The notes below the pieces were generated by a model. That model saw only the letters and a program-made list of their open reading frames with translations, had not been told where the DNA came from and did not search any database. The position numbers were made by a program, and so were the translations under genes. Below are positions 1 to 10,067 of a DNA stretch of 64,000 nt, one piece after another. The DNA is from Colwellia sp. (GTDB taxonomy: Bacteria; Pseudomonadota; Gammaproteobacteria; Enterobacterales; Alteromonadaceae). How positions within the stretch are numbered: the stretch's first letter is position 1; each line of letters begins with the position of its first letter. The DNA lies in the NCBI GenBank assembly GCA_013215385.1, contig JABSOY010000006.1, positions 372,001 through 436,000 on the forward strand, in the 5' to 3' direction.

Positions 1-1431
1 TTCTTAACAGAGTCCGTTGTTATTGCGCTTATTTCTGCTTTATTAGCTTGTGGACTGGTTGAATTGTTGTTGCCTGCTTTTAATCAGTTGGTCGGTCGTG
101 AACTTGTTATTGGTAATTGGTCACAATATTTGTTTGAAATTATTGTCACTACGGTTGCCATTGGTATCGTTTCCGGCTTATATCCGGCGGTGTTTATTTC
201 TTCTTTTAGTATTCATCGGGTGCTCAGTGGTGATTTTGGTCGGGGAAAAACGGCAATATTAGTGAGAAAGTCATTGATGATTTTACAATCAGCCTTATCG
301 GTAAGTTTGATTATTGCCGCAGCCAGTTTATATTTTCAATTGAATTATTTGCAAAATTTGGACGTTAATTACGGGAAAAGTCAACGTCTTCGTGTGCTTG
401 ATCTTCCTTCAGATTTACTTTACCCGAAAAACAATCAGTCCTTTTATCAAGCGTTATCGACTATTGACGGTGTTATTTCTTCAACAGCGATTGATTTTGA
501 TTTAACAAAGTCGACCAATGCTGGAGCGTTTGTCTCATCGGTGCCGGGAGTAACAGACTTTAGTCAAACTATGGGTTTTGGTGGCGTTGGTTTTAATGCC
601 GCACAGGCTTTAGGTTTACAGCTCATTGCTGGACGCGACTTTTCCACTCAATATAAATCTGATTGGTTTAATGAGCAGCAGAAAACCCTTGCCATTATTA
701 TTCCTGAATCTGTATTAGCGGCTGCGGGTTATCAAAACGCTGAACAAGCTATTGGTCAAATATGGCACTTTGGAGCTGGCGGCTATCAAAACCTGCAAGG
801 GAAAATCGTTGGTGTCGTTAAAGATGTTAAGATTGGCTCAGCTCGAAGTATCGCTCATCCGGTATTATTTGTTTGTGGTCTAACTATCCCTAGTACAGGT
901 TCAATCGTTATTGAAGTCGAAGACCAATATTCGTCTGAGATTCAACAAGATATCATTAATCTTGTTAAGCAGCGCTTTAAGATAGATTTGGTCGAAATTG
1001 AATTAGTTAAAGATAATTACCAGCAGCTTTATCAGACAGATAACCAGTTGGTCGATATGGTGGCAATATTTTCTGGCTTGGCTGTTTTGCTGACCTGTGT
1101 AGGTATGTTTGGTTTATCGGCTTTTAACGCCCAGCAGCGTAGTCAAGAAATTGCTATTCGCAAAGTATTAGGTGCTTCAAGGATTTCTTTAATGGCCTTA
1201 TTAACCAGTGAATCTATTGTGCTAATCGCATTGAGTCTATTGATTGCTTTTCCTGTCTCTTATTATTTTATCAATGAATGGTTGAATAATTTTAATGAGC
1301 GGATAGACCAAAGTATCACCATTTATGTCGCTGCAGCTTTTGTTGTTGCACTTGTTACTTGGTTAACTATTGCGATAATTGCCTTAAAAACGGCCAGTGT
1401 TAAACCGTCATTGAGTTTACGTTATGAATAA
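1..1431 (+). CDS. ABC transporter permease, FtsX/MacB family, 5'-truncated by window edge
   Basis: Open frame continues from base 1 (FLTESVVIALISALLACGLVELLLPAFNQ...); multiple TM segments; C-terminal 'RSQEIAIRKVLGAS' motif typical of MacB/FtsX permeases. Confidence 0.9.
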   Translation, partial: FLTESVVIALISALLACGLVELLLPAFNQLVGRELVIGNWSQYLFEIIVTTVAIGIVSGLYPAVFISSFSIHRVLSGDFGRGKTAILVRKSLMILQSALSVSLIIAAASLYFQLNYLQNLDVNYGKSQRLRVLDLPSDLLYPKNNQSFYQALSTIDGVISSTAIDFDLTKSTNAGAFVSSVPGVTDFSQTMGFGGVGFNAAQALGLQLIAGRDFSTQYKSDWFNEQQKTLAIIIPESVLAAAGYQNAEQAIGQIWHFGAGGYQNLQGKIVGVVKDVKIGSARSIAHPVLFVCGLTIPSTGSIVIEVEDQYSSEIQQDIINLVKQRFKIDLVEIELVKDNYQQLYQTDNQLVDMVAIFSGLAVLLTCVGMFGLSAFNAQQRSQEIAIRKVLGASRISLMALLTSESIVLIALSLLIAFPVSYYFINEWLNNFNERIDQSITIYVAAAFVVALVTWLTIAIIALKTASVKPSLSLRYE

Positions 1432-1449
1432 GGTGATTTAACGAACTGA

Positions 1450-1490
1450 ACTATCATCCCTATCCAATAAAATATGGCTGGGGTGATAGT
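1450..1490. terminator. hairpin between convergent genes, possible bidirectional terminator
   Basis: ACTATCATCCC ... GGGGTGATAGT arms (one G-T pair) between the convergent permease and LysR genes; no clear U tract. Confidence 0.4.
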
Positions 1491-1504
1491 CTACAATGGA
1501 TTAT

Positions 1505-2407
1505 TTATTTTAGCGCCGTGTGCTTTCTTAAATTACCGGCTAAAAGGTCAATGAAGCTCCTGACTTTAGCAGAAGACAATCTGTCTTCCCTATGGACAAT
1601 ATTGATAGGCAGCGGCGGTTCTTCAAAAGCTTCAAGAATGAATTTTAGTTTATTCTGGGCCAGTTCATCGGTAACCTGATACGAAATAATCCGTGCAATG
1701 CCGAAACCGGCAACGGCAGCATTGATCCCTGCTTGATGAGTGGTTACCCGAAGTCTAGACGTTATCCTTTGATTGATAACCTTGCCATTTTCAACAAACT
1801 TCCAATCAGGAGTCAGGCTACCAGCTCTAACGGCTACCAGAGAATGCTGATCGAGTTCTGAGAAATGTTGCGGGATACCATGTTCCTTTAAATAATCAGG
1901 AGAGGCGACTAATGCTAAACGCACTGAACCGACTTTTTTTGCCCGCATTGACGAGTCGGTAAGGTTACCGATGCGCACCCCAACATCATAATCCTCTTCT
2001 AATAAATTGACGACGCGATCTAAAAATACCGTATTCACTGCAGTTTTTGGATAGGTACTTAAATACTCTAATACTGAAGGTAATACAAATTGTTGTCCAA
2101 AAAGTAAAGGCGCAGTCACACTGATACTGCCTTGTGGGCTGGCGTTAATACCTTGTGCTGCCTCGTTAGCTAATTTTATGTCGTTAAGAATACGTTTTAC
2201 ATCTTCTAAGTAACGCAAGCCAGCATCGGTAACTCTGACATAACGCGTTGTGCGATTGAATAACTTAACAGCTAATCTGTCTTCGAGTATTGCGATAGCT
2301 CTAGTAACTGATGGGGGGGACATGTTTAAGCGGCGACTTGCGACAGCAAAACCCTGCTCTTGGGCAACAGCTACGAATATCTTCATTAACTGTATTTGGT
2401 CCAACAT
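1505..2407 (-). CDS. LysR family transcriptional regulator
   Basis: N-terminal HTH 'MKIFVAVAQEQGFAVASRRLNMSPPSVTRAIAILEDRLAVKLFNRTTR' and LysR substrate-binding domain. Confidence 0.95.
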   Translation of the reverse strand: MLDQIQLMKIFVAVAQEQGFAVASRRLNMSPPSVTRAIAILEDRLAVKLFNRTTRYVRVTDAGLRYLEDVKRILNDIKLANEAAQGINASPQGSISVTAPLLFGQQFVLPSVLEYLSTYPKTAVNTVFLDRVVNLLEEDYDVGVRIGNLTDSSMRAKKVGSVRLALVASPDYLKEHGIPQHFSELDQHSLVAVRAGSLTPDWKFVENGKVINQRITSRLRVTTHQAGINAAVAGFGIARIISYQVTDELAQNKLKFILEAFEEPPLPINIVHREDRLSSAKVRSFIDLLAGNLRKHTALK

Positions 2408-2482
2408 CGATTATTCCAATAATTGAAATAATCAATTGTATATTTATAGTATTCTTATTAAAAGTGTTTTGTCGCACACTGA

Positions 2483-2623
2483 CTTCATCCTGCTGGTTAC
2501 TCAGATGCTGAAATAGTTGAAATTATCAGCCATGTTGGTATGAATATACTTAGCAACATTTTAAGTAAAGCGAGCGGTGTTGAAATCGATTTTCCAAAAA
2601 TTGAGTTAAAACAAGCTGGTTAA
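2483..2623 (+). pseudogene. C-terminal remnant of a carboxymuconolactone decarboxylase (AhpD-like) family gene
   Basis: Frame after an in-frame TGA reads LHPAGYSDAEIVEIISHVGMNILSNILSKASGVEIDFPKIELKQAG*, resembling the C-terminus of CMD family proteins; no upstream portion or start found. Confidence 0.65.
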
Positions 2624-2698
2624 CTTTTTGCTCTAGCAAGGTGTTTTATTTTAGACCAAGAGGAGATGTGCTCCTCGATATTATATAAGGAAATTTCC

Positions 2699-4282
2699 AT
2701 GGCTCACCAATACGCTAAAATTGCTTTTACCGATCATGTAAGACAGGTACAAAGTGAACAGAATAGCCGTGCAGGTTACGCAGGTATGGATACCGGTGAA
2801 GACTATAATTTTTTATTGTCTGCCGCTGAAAGCCAATTCATTGCACAACGCGATAGCTTTTATATGGCGAGTGTCAGCGAAACAGATTGGCCTTATGTGC
2901 AGCATAGAGGTGGACCTAGGGGATTTCTTAAAGTATTAGACGCACAGACACTCGGTTTTGCTGACTATAAAGGTAATCGACAATACGTTAGCACCGGAAA
3001 TTTTCGAACCAATGACAAGGTCGCTATTATATTAATGGACTACCCGAACCGACGTCGTTTGAAAATATTAGGGCGTATCTCCGTAGTTGAAGAGCAAGAC
3101 AGGCAAACCTTAGCCTTGTTAGAAGACAATAATTATCAAGCCCGAGTCGAGCGCGGTTTTATCATTAAAATATCGGCATTTGATTGGAATTGTCCGCAAC
3201 ATATTACGCCAAGATACAATGAAACTGAGCTATCAGGACTGATTAAACCACTAGAGAAACAAGTTAAAGCACTCGAGGAAAAACTTGCCCTTAGCCAATT
3301 AAAGCCCAAAAGTAAGGTGCTCGGCGATGGTGAATTGCCCTTGGTTATTGTTGGCATACGCCAGTTAACACCTGAGATTCGAGCGTATGAATTACGCGCA
3401 GTAGATAAAGTGCCATTACCTAAAATTAATGCCGGCGCGCATATTCAGGTGCCGATTAAATTAGCGAATGGTCAGTTAGCGTGGCGTAATTATTCAATTA
3501 GCAGTAACCCCGAAAGAACTGACTGTTACGAAATAGCCGTTAAGCTAGAAGAAAAAGGTAATGGTGGCTCACTGGCGATTCATCAGAGTTATCAACTGGG
3601 GTTATTACTCAACTGCAAATTACCAGAAAACTTTTTTCCCTTGCTTGAAAGTAAGCCTCCCACGATTTTAATTGCTGGCGGTATTGGTATTACCGCGATT
3701 AAGTCGATGGCATTGGCACTGCTTAACTCGAACGCTGAATTTGAATTACATTATGCGGGCCGTACCATAAAATATATGGCCTATGCTGACAGGTTAAGTA
3801 AACAGTTGGGCGAAAAATTACATTTATATCCTTCAGGAGAAGGACAAAAATTATCACTTAAAAAGCTGATTGAACAACAATCAGAGCAAAGTTATTTTTA
3901 CTTATGTGGCCCGACAGGCATGATCAACGACTTTAAGCAGTGTGCGACAGAGCTAATGATAAAAAGCGATAGAATTCATTATGAACATTTCTCAATACAG
4001 CTTGCAGATTCCGCTAAACCTTGCCAATTAACCTTAACTCAATCAAATATTAAAATTGATGTTGCTAGCAACCAAACCTTACTCGACGCGGTATTAGCCG
4101 CTGGAATAGATGCACCTTTTAGTTGTCTGGCGGGCGAATGTAAAAGTTGTGTGGTTAAGGTAGCGAAAGATACAAGTATTGAGCATTTGGACAATTGTTT
4201 AACTGAGCATGAAAGGGCATCAGGAAAAATGTGCTTATGCGTTTCAAGACCAAAATCAACAAGTCTACATATAGACTTGTAA
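2699..4282 (+). CDS. Pyridoxamine 5'-phosphate oxidase-like domain / FAD-NAD oxidoreductase / C-terminal 2Fe-2S ferredoxin fusion
   Basis: N-terminal PNPOx-like segment (FYMASVSETDWPYVQHRGGPRGFLKV), FAD/NAD reductase motifs (RNYSISSNP, ILIAGGIGITAI, YLCGPTGMI), C-terminal 'CLAGECKSCVVKV...CLCVSRP'. ATG at 2699 chosen over upstream 2666. Confidence 0.9.
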   Translation: MAHQYAKIAFTDHVRQVQSEQNSRAGYAGMDTGEDYNFLLSAAESQFIAQRDSFYMASVSETDWPYVQHRGGPRGFLKVLDAQTLGFADYKGNRQYVSTGNFRTNDKVAIILMDYPNRRRLKILGRISVVEEQDRQTLALLEDNNYQARVERGFIIKISAFDWNCPQHITPRYNETELSGLIKPLEKQVKALEEKLALSQLKPKSKVLGDGELPLVIVGIRQLTPEIRAYELRAVDKVPLPKINAGAHIQVPIKLANGQLAWRNYSISSNPERTDCYEIAVKLEEKGNGGSLAIHQSYQLGLLLNCKLPENFFPLLESKPPTILIAGGIGITAIKSMALALLNSNAEFELHYAGRTIKYMAYADRLSKQLGEKLHLYPSGEGQKLSLKKLIEQQSEQSYFYLCGPTGMINDFKQCATELMIKSDRIHYEHFSIQLADSAKPCQLTLTQSNIKIDVASNQTLLDAVLAAGIDAPFSCLAGECKSCVVKVAKDTSIEHLDNCLTEHERASGKMCLCVSRPKSTSLHIDL

Positions 4283-4298
4283 GCTCAAAGGAAAATCC

Positions 4299-4792
4299 AT
4301 GACAGATAAATTAGCCGTTGCTACAGTGAAGTTCGACACCCGCTGCCAAACTTTACTGTAGCAACGGCAATAGAAAAAATACGCAAGGCAGAAGATGCTT
4401 GGAATAGTAAGCAACCTGAAGTCGTAGCGAGCGCTTACAGCCTAAATACACAATGGCGTAATAGAAATGTTTTTATTCAAGGTCGGCAACAAATTGTGAC
4501 CTTGCTCAGCGAAAAGTGGCAAAAAGAAAAACACTATAAACTAGTCAAAGAATTTTGGTCTATGGATGAAAATAGAATTGCCGTTAGGTTTGCTTATGAA
4601 TGGCAAAACGAATCAGGCCAGTGGTTTAGATCTTATGGCAATGAAAATTGGCAATTCAATGATAAAGGCTTGATGGAGCAACGCCACGCCAGTATCAATG
4701 ATTTAGCCATTAAAGAAGCCGACCGTAAATTCCTTTGGCAAGGCGACAAAAGACCAGTCGATTATCCCGGACTAACCGAGTTGGGTTGTTAG
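4299..4792 (+). pseudogene. DUF1348 / SnoaL-like (NTF2 fold) protein, 5' end disrupted
   Basis: Frame ending at 4792 contains AIEKIRKAEDAWNSKQPEVVASAYSLNTQWRNRNVFIQGRQQIVTLLSEKWQKEKHYKLVKEFWSMDENRIAVRFAYEWQNESGQWFRSYGNENWQF, but the only well-placed ATG (4299, MTDKLAVATVKFDTRCQTLL*) is in a different frame that stops at 4361. Confidence 0.7.
4314..4368. repeat. 19-bp quasi-palindrome, 17-nt loop
   Basis: GCCGTTGCTACAGTGAAGT (4314-4332) / ACTTTACTGTAGCAACGGC (4350-4368), 18 of 19 positions complementary. Confidence 0.9.
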
Positions 4793-4875
4793 GCTGATTA
4801 TAGCTCGCTAATTCGCTTTAGTTATCCGGCTAAAACTATGGATAATACTGGTTAATATTTTTCCATAATATCTTG

Positions 4876-5595
4876 TTATTCAAACTTTAAACGTTCAGAT
4901 AACGCTATATATTCAGGGGTTATTTCAGCTTTATAGACTAACACTTCAACGCCAGACTCAACGGCTTGTTGTAATAACTCGGCATATTTTACATCGATAT
5001 GTTGCGCGGCTTTAACACTGTTAATGCCGGTATGTAATACGGCGAATAACAATACCGCTCTATCGCCATTTTTTGCAATATTCATTAATTCGCGCAAGTG
5101 TTTTTGACCGCGCGTTGTAACCGCATCGGGAAAATAACCTTGCTGGCCTGCCAGTAAAGTAACGCTTTTTACTTCAATATAAGTTTTAGCGTACTGTTTT
5201 TCTGATGAGTTTTTATCGATAGAAGTGTTTAATAAAATATCAATACGGCTATTTTCTTGACCGTATTTAACTTCTCTTTGCAATTCATCAAAACCTTGTA
5301 GCTCGGTAATCGTGCCATTTAAAATCGCTTGTTCTGCTAATTGATTAGCGCGTAGGGTATTGACGCAGATGAAATGACCTTGCTGGGTTTGTGTTAATTC
5401 CCAGCTGAAGGGATATTTACGTTTAGGGTTGTCAGAAGTACTATACCAAATGTTGTCATTTGGGGTAGCACAGCCACTCATAGCGCCGGTATTTGCGACA
5501 TGTAATGTTGTTTCAGAGCCGTCTGCTAAGATGATATCGGCAAGGAAGCGTTTATAGCGTTTAATGAGTGTGGCTTTTTTTAGGTTAATTTTCAT
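4876..5595 (-). CDS. sfsA: DNA/RNA nuclease SfsA (sugar fermentation stimulation protein A)
   Basis: [68 protein letters not shown] and [10 protein letters not shown]...[18 protein letters not shown] are characteristic. Internal ATG at 5595 preferred to 5673. Confidence 0.93.
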   Translation of the reverse strand: MKINLKKATLIKRYKRFLADIILADGSETTLHVANTGAMSGCATPNDNIWYSTSDNPKRKYPFSWELTQTQQGHFICVNTLRANQLAEQAILNGTITELQGFDELQREVKYGQENSRIDILLNTSIDKNSSEKQYAKTYIEVKSVTLLAGQQGYFPDAVTTRGQKHLRELMNIAKNGDRAVLLFAVLHTGINSVKAAQHIDVKYAELLQQAVESGVEVLVYKAEITPEYIALSERLKFE

Positions 5596-5881
5596 AAGGT
5601 AGAGAAATTGTAAGTCATCATTTTTGTATTTTACGTCATAGCATCTTGAATCGCTAATAGCTGTTAATGTCACAATTAAAGTGTCTTTGAATTATTAACG
5701 ATTGATATTTTCGAACTTGTAATCATTTTTTAAATATCAAGGAAATTAAACTTACTGTCATGTCAGTTTTTTTTACATCATTTGTCTGAAAACAGAAACG
5801 GTAGTGTATTACTTTATCCGGATTTTATATAATTTGTTTTAAATTAATGCTTTATGTGTTTATTTTTATGGTTTTTTAATT

Positions 5882-5897
5882 TGGCACATTTCATGCT
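5882..5897 (+). promoter_or_regulatory. candidate sigma-54 (-24/-12) promoter of PEP-CTERM gene 1
   Basis: TGGCACATTTCATGCT: TGGCAC and (A)TGC with the TGGCACG-N4-TTGCW spacing, about 45 bp upstream of the ATG at 5942. Confidence 0.6.
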
Positions 5898-5941
5898 AAA
5901 ATAATCGCGTAAATCTTTAAATAAGCAGTAGGATATATTTA

Positions 5942-6760
5942 ATGAATAAAATTATATTAACAGCATTATTGCTCATTGGCTTCTCAAGCTTTTCTCAAGC
6001 AGGCACAGTAATAAGCTGTATTGATAAAAGTAATGCCAATAGTAAATATGATTATGGAGATGCTCCTTCATCATATGGAACAGCTTGTCATGATACTGAC
6101 CGTTGGCAAAAGCTAGGTAGCAAATGGGATACTGATTCTGCTAATAATCTCGTGGGTAGTGATGATGCAAAGGATGATGGCGTATCATGGAAAACATCAT
6201 CTGACGGTGGTGATACGTGGAGTAACTGGTCATCAAATGGTGTTTTGACACAAGGTGATACCGTAAAATTTAGATTTAGTGTCAATCGCTCGAATGATGG
6301 CAATCATCTTTATGATGAATTAAAAGCTTGGGTTGATTGGAATCAAGACTCTAATTGGAGTAATTCTGGCGAAGTCATTAAAAAGAAGCGCTGGGCTAAA
6401 AATGAAGATAAGAGAGGCAATTTAAGTACAGGTTCTTCTAGTTTCAATACTGATTTACAGACTTACAACAGCAACATAACCTTTGCAAATTTTTATAAAA
6501 AATTAACGATACCTTTAGATGCGATACTTGGTGATACTTGGATGCGCGTTAGGCTTGTTTGTGAAAATTCTATTAGCCAATATAGTGCAAATCAAATTCT
6601 TGATGCTACAGGTTATCAGCATCAAGGTGAAGTAGAAGATTACAAACTAACTATTGTTGCTAAAACAGCTGCTGTGCCAGAACCGGCAACATTATTTATT
6701 TTTGCGCTAGGGCTTATTGCTCTTGGTGCTAAACGAAAAAAGCTTGCTGTAAATAAATAG
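5942..6760 (+). CDS. PEP-CTERM sorting domain protein with GEVED-type domain
   Basis: Signal peptide MNKIILTALLLIGFSSFSQA; 'HQGEVEDYKLTI' GEVED motif; C-terminal VPEPATLFIFALGLIALGAKRKK tripartite sorting signal. Confidence 0.93.
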   Translation: MNKIILTALLLIGFSSFSQAGTVISCIDKSNANSKYDYGDAPSSYGTACHDTDRWQKLGSKWDTDSANNLVGSDDAKDDGVSWKTSSDGGDTWSNWSSNGVLTQGDTVKFRFSVNRSNDGNHLYDELKAWVDWNQDSNWSNSGEVIKKKRWAKNEDKRGNLSTGSSSFNTDLQTYNSNITFANFYKKLTIPLDAILGDTWMRVRLVCENSISQYSANQILDATGYQHQGEVEDYKLTIVAKTAAVPEPATLFIFALGLIALGAKRKKLAVNK

Positions 6761-6820
6761 TGATATTGATACCTCGTATAATATTTCATCAGGAATATTT
6801 TACGAGGAATATTACTTAAT

Positions 6821-6857
6821 AAAACCGCTGCATATTGATTAATATGCAGCGGTTTTT
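6821..6857. terminator. bidirectional rho-independent terminator
   Basis: AAAACCGCTGCATATT-GATT-AATATGCAGCGGTTTT, perfect 16-bp stem with flanking A/T tracts, between convergent genes. Confidence 0.93.
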
Positions 6858-6879
6858 TTATTTATATCACTTTATTACC

Positions 6880-9672
6880 TTACTTAAGCTTAGCCAGTAG
6901 GCCCTTAGCTAAACTATGTTCAGGAAAATTGTTAGGCATATTCACAACTTGGCGTAACAAAGGTAATGCTTCATCAACCCGGTTTAATTGCACCAAAGTA
7001 TAAGCCATGTGGTATTGAATATCAGGGCTACTCGATGACATAGTAAAAGCTTCCCTTAAATACTTTAAACCCTTATTTGGCTCACCCAATAAGGTTAATG
7101 CCCAACCTAGCGTATCTAAGAGCGGCGCTTGTGCTTTAACTAGCTTTAGCGCTTGCTCAGCTGATTGTACTGCAGAGACAAAATCTTCTTCGATAATCTC
7201 AATATTTGCCAAGTTATTGAGTATCACTGCTTTTTTGTTGTTAGGAATAGCTTTAGTTAATAATTGTTGATATTGAAATTTAGCTAATGTGTACTTTTTA
7301 TAAACCAGTAAATAATCGGCCAAGGTGTGTTGCTGAAAATTTCTTTGTGGGTATTTGTCTACTAATGCGCTTAAATAGGTAATAAATTGATCTGATAAAG
7401 TTTTTGTTGCACTCACTTGTGCTAATTTAACTAAGGCAATAATATTGGAATTATCTTGCTTTAATGCTTGTTGGTAAAAGTTAAATGCTTGTTTTTTATT
7501 GTTCTTAGCAACGGCAAGATCACCACTTAAAATAAATAAGCGAATATCGTTATTATAAGATACTTGTTTAGCTTTATTTAATAGTTTCCTGGCCTCTGCT
7601 GTCTGATGTAAACGAAGCTTTAATTTGATGCTATCAATCAAAATCGTCATATTATTAGGCGCAAACACTCTTGCTTTAGATAAATTCTTATCAGCACTTT
7701 GAAAATTGCCAATTTGTTGGAACATGCGGCTTATTTTTAATAATGTAACCGCATCATTTTCCTCTAGTCCTCGCAAAATATTAATTTGATGTTTAGCCGC
7801 TTCATTATCATTTAATGCTATTAAATTTCTAAATTTTAATGCGATTGCTTGCGTGTCTAAACGATTATCTTTCAATGAACGATTTACTGTCTCTAAGCTT
7901 TTTTCAAATTGTCTGGCTTGGAAATATAGCAGGGCTAGTTTATTTAAGGCTTCTTTTTTAAATTCGGCATGACGACTTTGATTTTCAAGAATTATGATGG
8001 CTTCTTCGTTATTACCTAAATCATTTTCAAAACTCGCTAATTGCAACCAATAAGCACCGTTTTTTGACTCAAGAGCAACTAATTGCTTATAAATCTTTTG
8101 AGCGGCTTCAGTTTTCCCTATGCTTGCTTGAATTAACGCATAATTTGACAGTACCTCATTATTTTCAGGGTGTTTATGATAAAGCTCTGTAATAAGTTGC
8201 TGTGCTTGCTCAAATTCACCAAACTGTATAAATAGCTGACTATGTAATAATTGAAAGTCTATACTTTCAGGAGATGCAACAATTGCTAGCTTTATGTGTA
8301 TTTGACTTTTTTGTAATTGACCTGTTTGAAAGTAAAGTAAAGCTAAGGTGTGATGAAATACAGCACTGTTGGAACCTAGTTTATCTTCCAATAATGTTAA
8401 TGCTTTTGATATTTGGCCTATTTCACTAAATACTTTTGCCGATGCTATTAATACGCTTTCATCATTTATATACATAGACCGTAATTCAGATAATAAATAA
8501 TCAGCTTTAAATAGTTTGTTATCCTGAAAATAAAGGCCAACTAAAATAAGTGCGTGGTCTTTGTTCTTGAGTAGTCGCGTTTCATTTTTTTCTAATAAGG
8601 CCAATGCATTATGAGTTTCATTTAATTTAATGTAGACATCTGCTAATAAGATTGTCGCGTCAATATCATTAGGACTTCTTGCTAGATACGTCTGGAATTT
8701 CTGTCTAGCTTGTTGCCAATTCCCCTGTCTATAACTAGCAAGGCTATCAATAAGTAAAAGTTGTGGCTGTGATTCAAGGTAAGTTTCATTAATAGATGAT
8801 AATTGGTTTGTTAATTCAGCCAATATTTTATCGGCAACTGATTTTTCATTTAATGAGTAATGTAAGCTGCTTTTCATTAACTGTGCTTGTGGATCTTTTG
8901 GTGATATTGCCAGTATTTTATCGAGAAATAAATTAGCCTGCTGGGCATCTTTAAGATCAAAGTAACTATTAGCTAATCCACGGTAGGTAACTAAGTTATT
9001 GGGTTCTAATTCATTGGCTTTTTTGAAAAAAGCGAGGGCTTGTTGAAGCTTGTTTGCTTGCCTTGCTAACAAGCCTTTTAATCGCCATAACTGGCTGTTT
9101 TTCTCATCTAAAACTTTGGCTCTTTCTAATAAAGGGTCAATTTCATCGATGTTGTTTATTGATAAATACAAACTAGCAAGGCCCAGTAGTGCGGTTAAAT
9201 TATTAGGGTTTTCATGTAAAACCTGTCGATATATCTCTTCAGAACTTTCAGTATTTAATAGTCCATGATATGCCTTGGCTTTAACTAAATTAAAAGCTAA
9301 CTTTCCTTGTTTTGTTAACATGGTATCGTCGGTAAATGTTAGAGCTTCTTCAAATTTTGCTTGCAATAATAGGCTCTTACCTAAAGGTTCAACGATTAAA
9401 TTTATATCAGCACCTTGTAGAAGTGTGTTGGTTAATTCTTCTTCCGCTACTTTATAGGCGTGCTTTTCAATTAATATTTTTGCTAACAATAATTTTGCAG
9501 ATAAGTTATTAGCATTTTCTTTTAAACTGTTTTTTATATGAATATGTGCGCTAGCAAAATCACGTTTACTGAAAGACTTTAAGGCTTCTTCGTAATTATC
9601 AGACTGAGCAAATGCCGGGTTTGTTATTAGTAATATGCTTACTAAGCAAGATAAAGTGAATTTATAGGACAT
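6880..9672 (-). CDS. PrsT-like giant TPR repeat protein of PEP-CTERM systems (copy 1)
   Basis: Signal peptide then continuous TPR repeats over 930 aa; same N- and C-terminal architecture as 42116-44947; adjacent to a PEP-CTERM protein. Confidence 0.85.
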   Translation of the reverse strand: MSYKFTLSCLVSILLITNPAFAQSDNYEEALKSFSKRDFASAHIHIKNSLKENANNLSAKLLLAKILIEKHAYKVAEEELTNTLLQGADINLIVEPLGKSLLLQAKFEEALTFTDDTMLTKQGKLAFNLVKAKAYHGLLNTESSEEIYRQVLHENPNNLTALLGLASLYLSINNIDEIDPLLERAKVLDEKNSQLWRLKGLLARQANKLQQALAFFKKANELEPNNLVTYRGLANSYFDLKDAQQANLFLDKILAISPKDPQAQLMKSSLHYSLNEKSVADKILAELTNQLSSINETYLESQPQLLLIDSLASYRQGNWQQARQKFQTYLARSPNDIDATILLADVYIKLNETHNALALLEKNETRLLKNKDHALILVGLYFQDNKLFKADYLLSELRSMYINDESVLIASAKVFSEIGQISKALTLLEDKLGSNSAVFHHTLALLYFQTGQLQKSQIHIKLAIVASPESIDFQLLHSQLFIQFGEFEQAQQLITELYHKHPENNEVLSNYALIQASIGKTEAAQKIYKQLVALESKNGAYWLQLASFENDLGNNEEAIIILENQSRHAEFKKEALNKLALLYFQARQFEKSLETVNRSLKDNRLDTQAIALKFRNLIALNDNEAAKHQINILRGLEENDAVTLLKISRMFQQIGNFQSADKNLSKARVFAPNNMTILIDSIKLKLRLHQTAEARKLLNKAKQVSYNNDIRLFILSGDLAVAKNNKKQAFNFYQQALKQDNSNIIALVKLAQVSATKTLSDQFITYLSALVDKYPQRNFQQHTLADYLLVYKKYTLAKFQYQQLLTKAIPNNKKAVILNNLANIEIIEEDFVSAVQSAEQALKLVKAQAPLLDTLGWALTLLGEPNKGLKYLREAFTMSSSSPDIQYHMAYTLVQLNRVDEALPLLRQVVNMPNNFPEHSLAKGLLAKLK

Positions 9673-10067
9673 AAACCAAAACCTTTGTGTATAAATAATA
9701 AGGACGATGTTACATATAAGTGCAATAACAATATAGACATAGCGAAACTATATCACTTTATAGAATGATTACTTTAATATTTCACCATGGTCTTGCAGTT
9801 ATAAGCGATGTTGCATTTTTTCCAATATGCAAGGTAATCATCGGCAAAAGCCTATCAGGCATTTAGACTCATGTTAATGTAAGGAAAACGTTAGTTATAA
9901 TAAAGGCGATCAAGACGTATCCATAATAACGGCCGCTTTTAGCTCGCAGTTGACTCTAATAAAATAAGCATTATTACCTTCATTTATATAATCATCATCG
10001 TTTGACACTCATGACTGTAAACATCTGCAGTTTAGAGCTAAATTGTTGGTATATAATAATATTTCTG

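Noticed and set aside
9050-9457. Plus-strand ORFs opposite the first PrsT-like gene
   Set aside because: Antisense to a long TPR gene with no signal-like or domain-like features.
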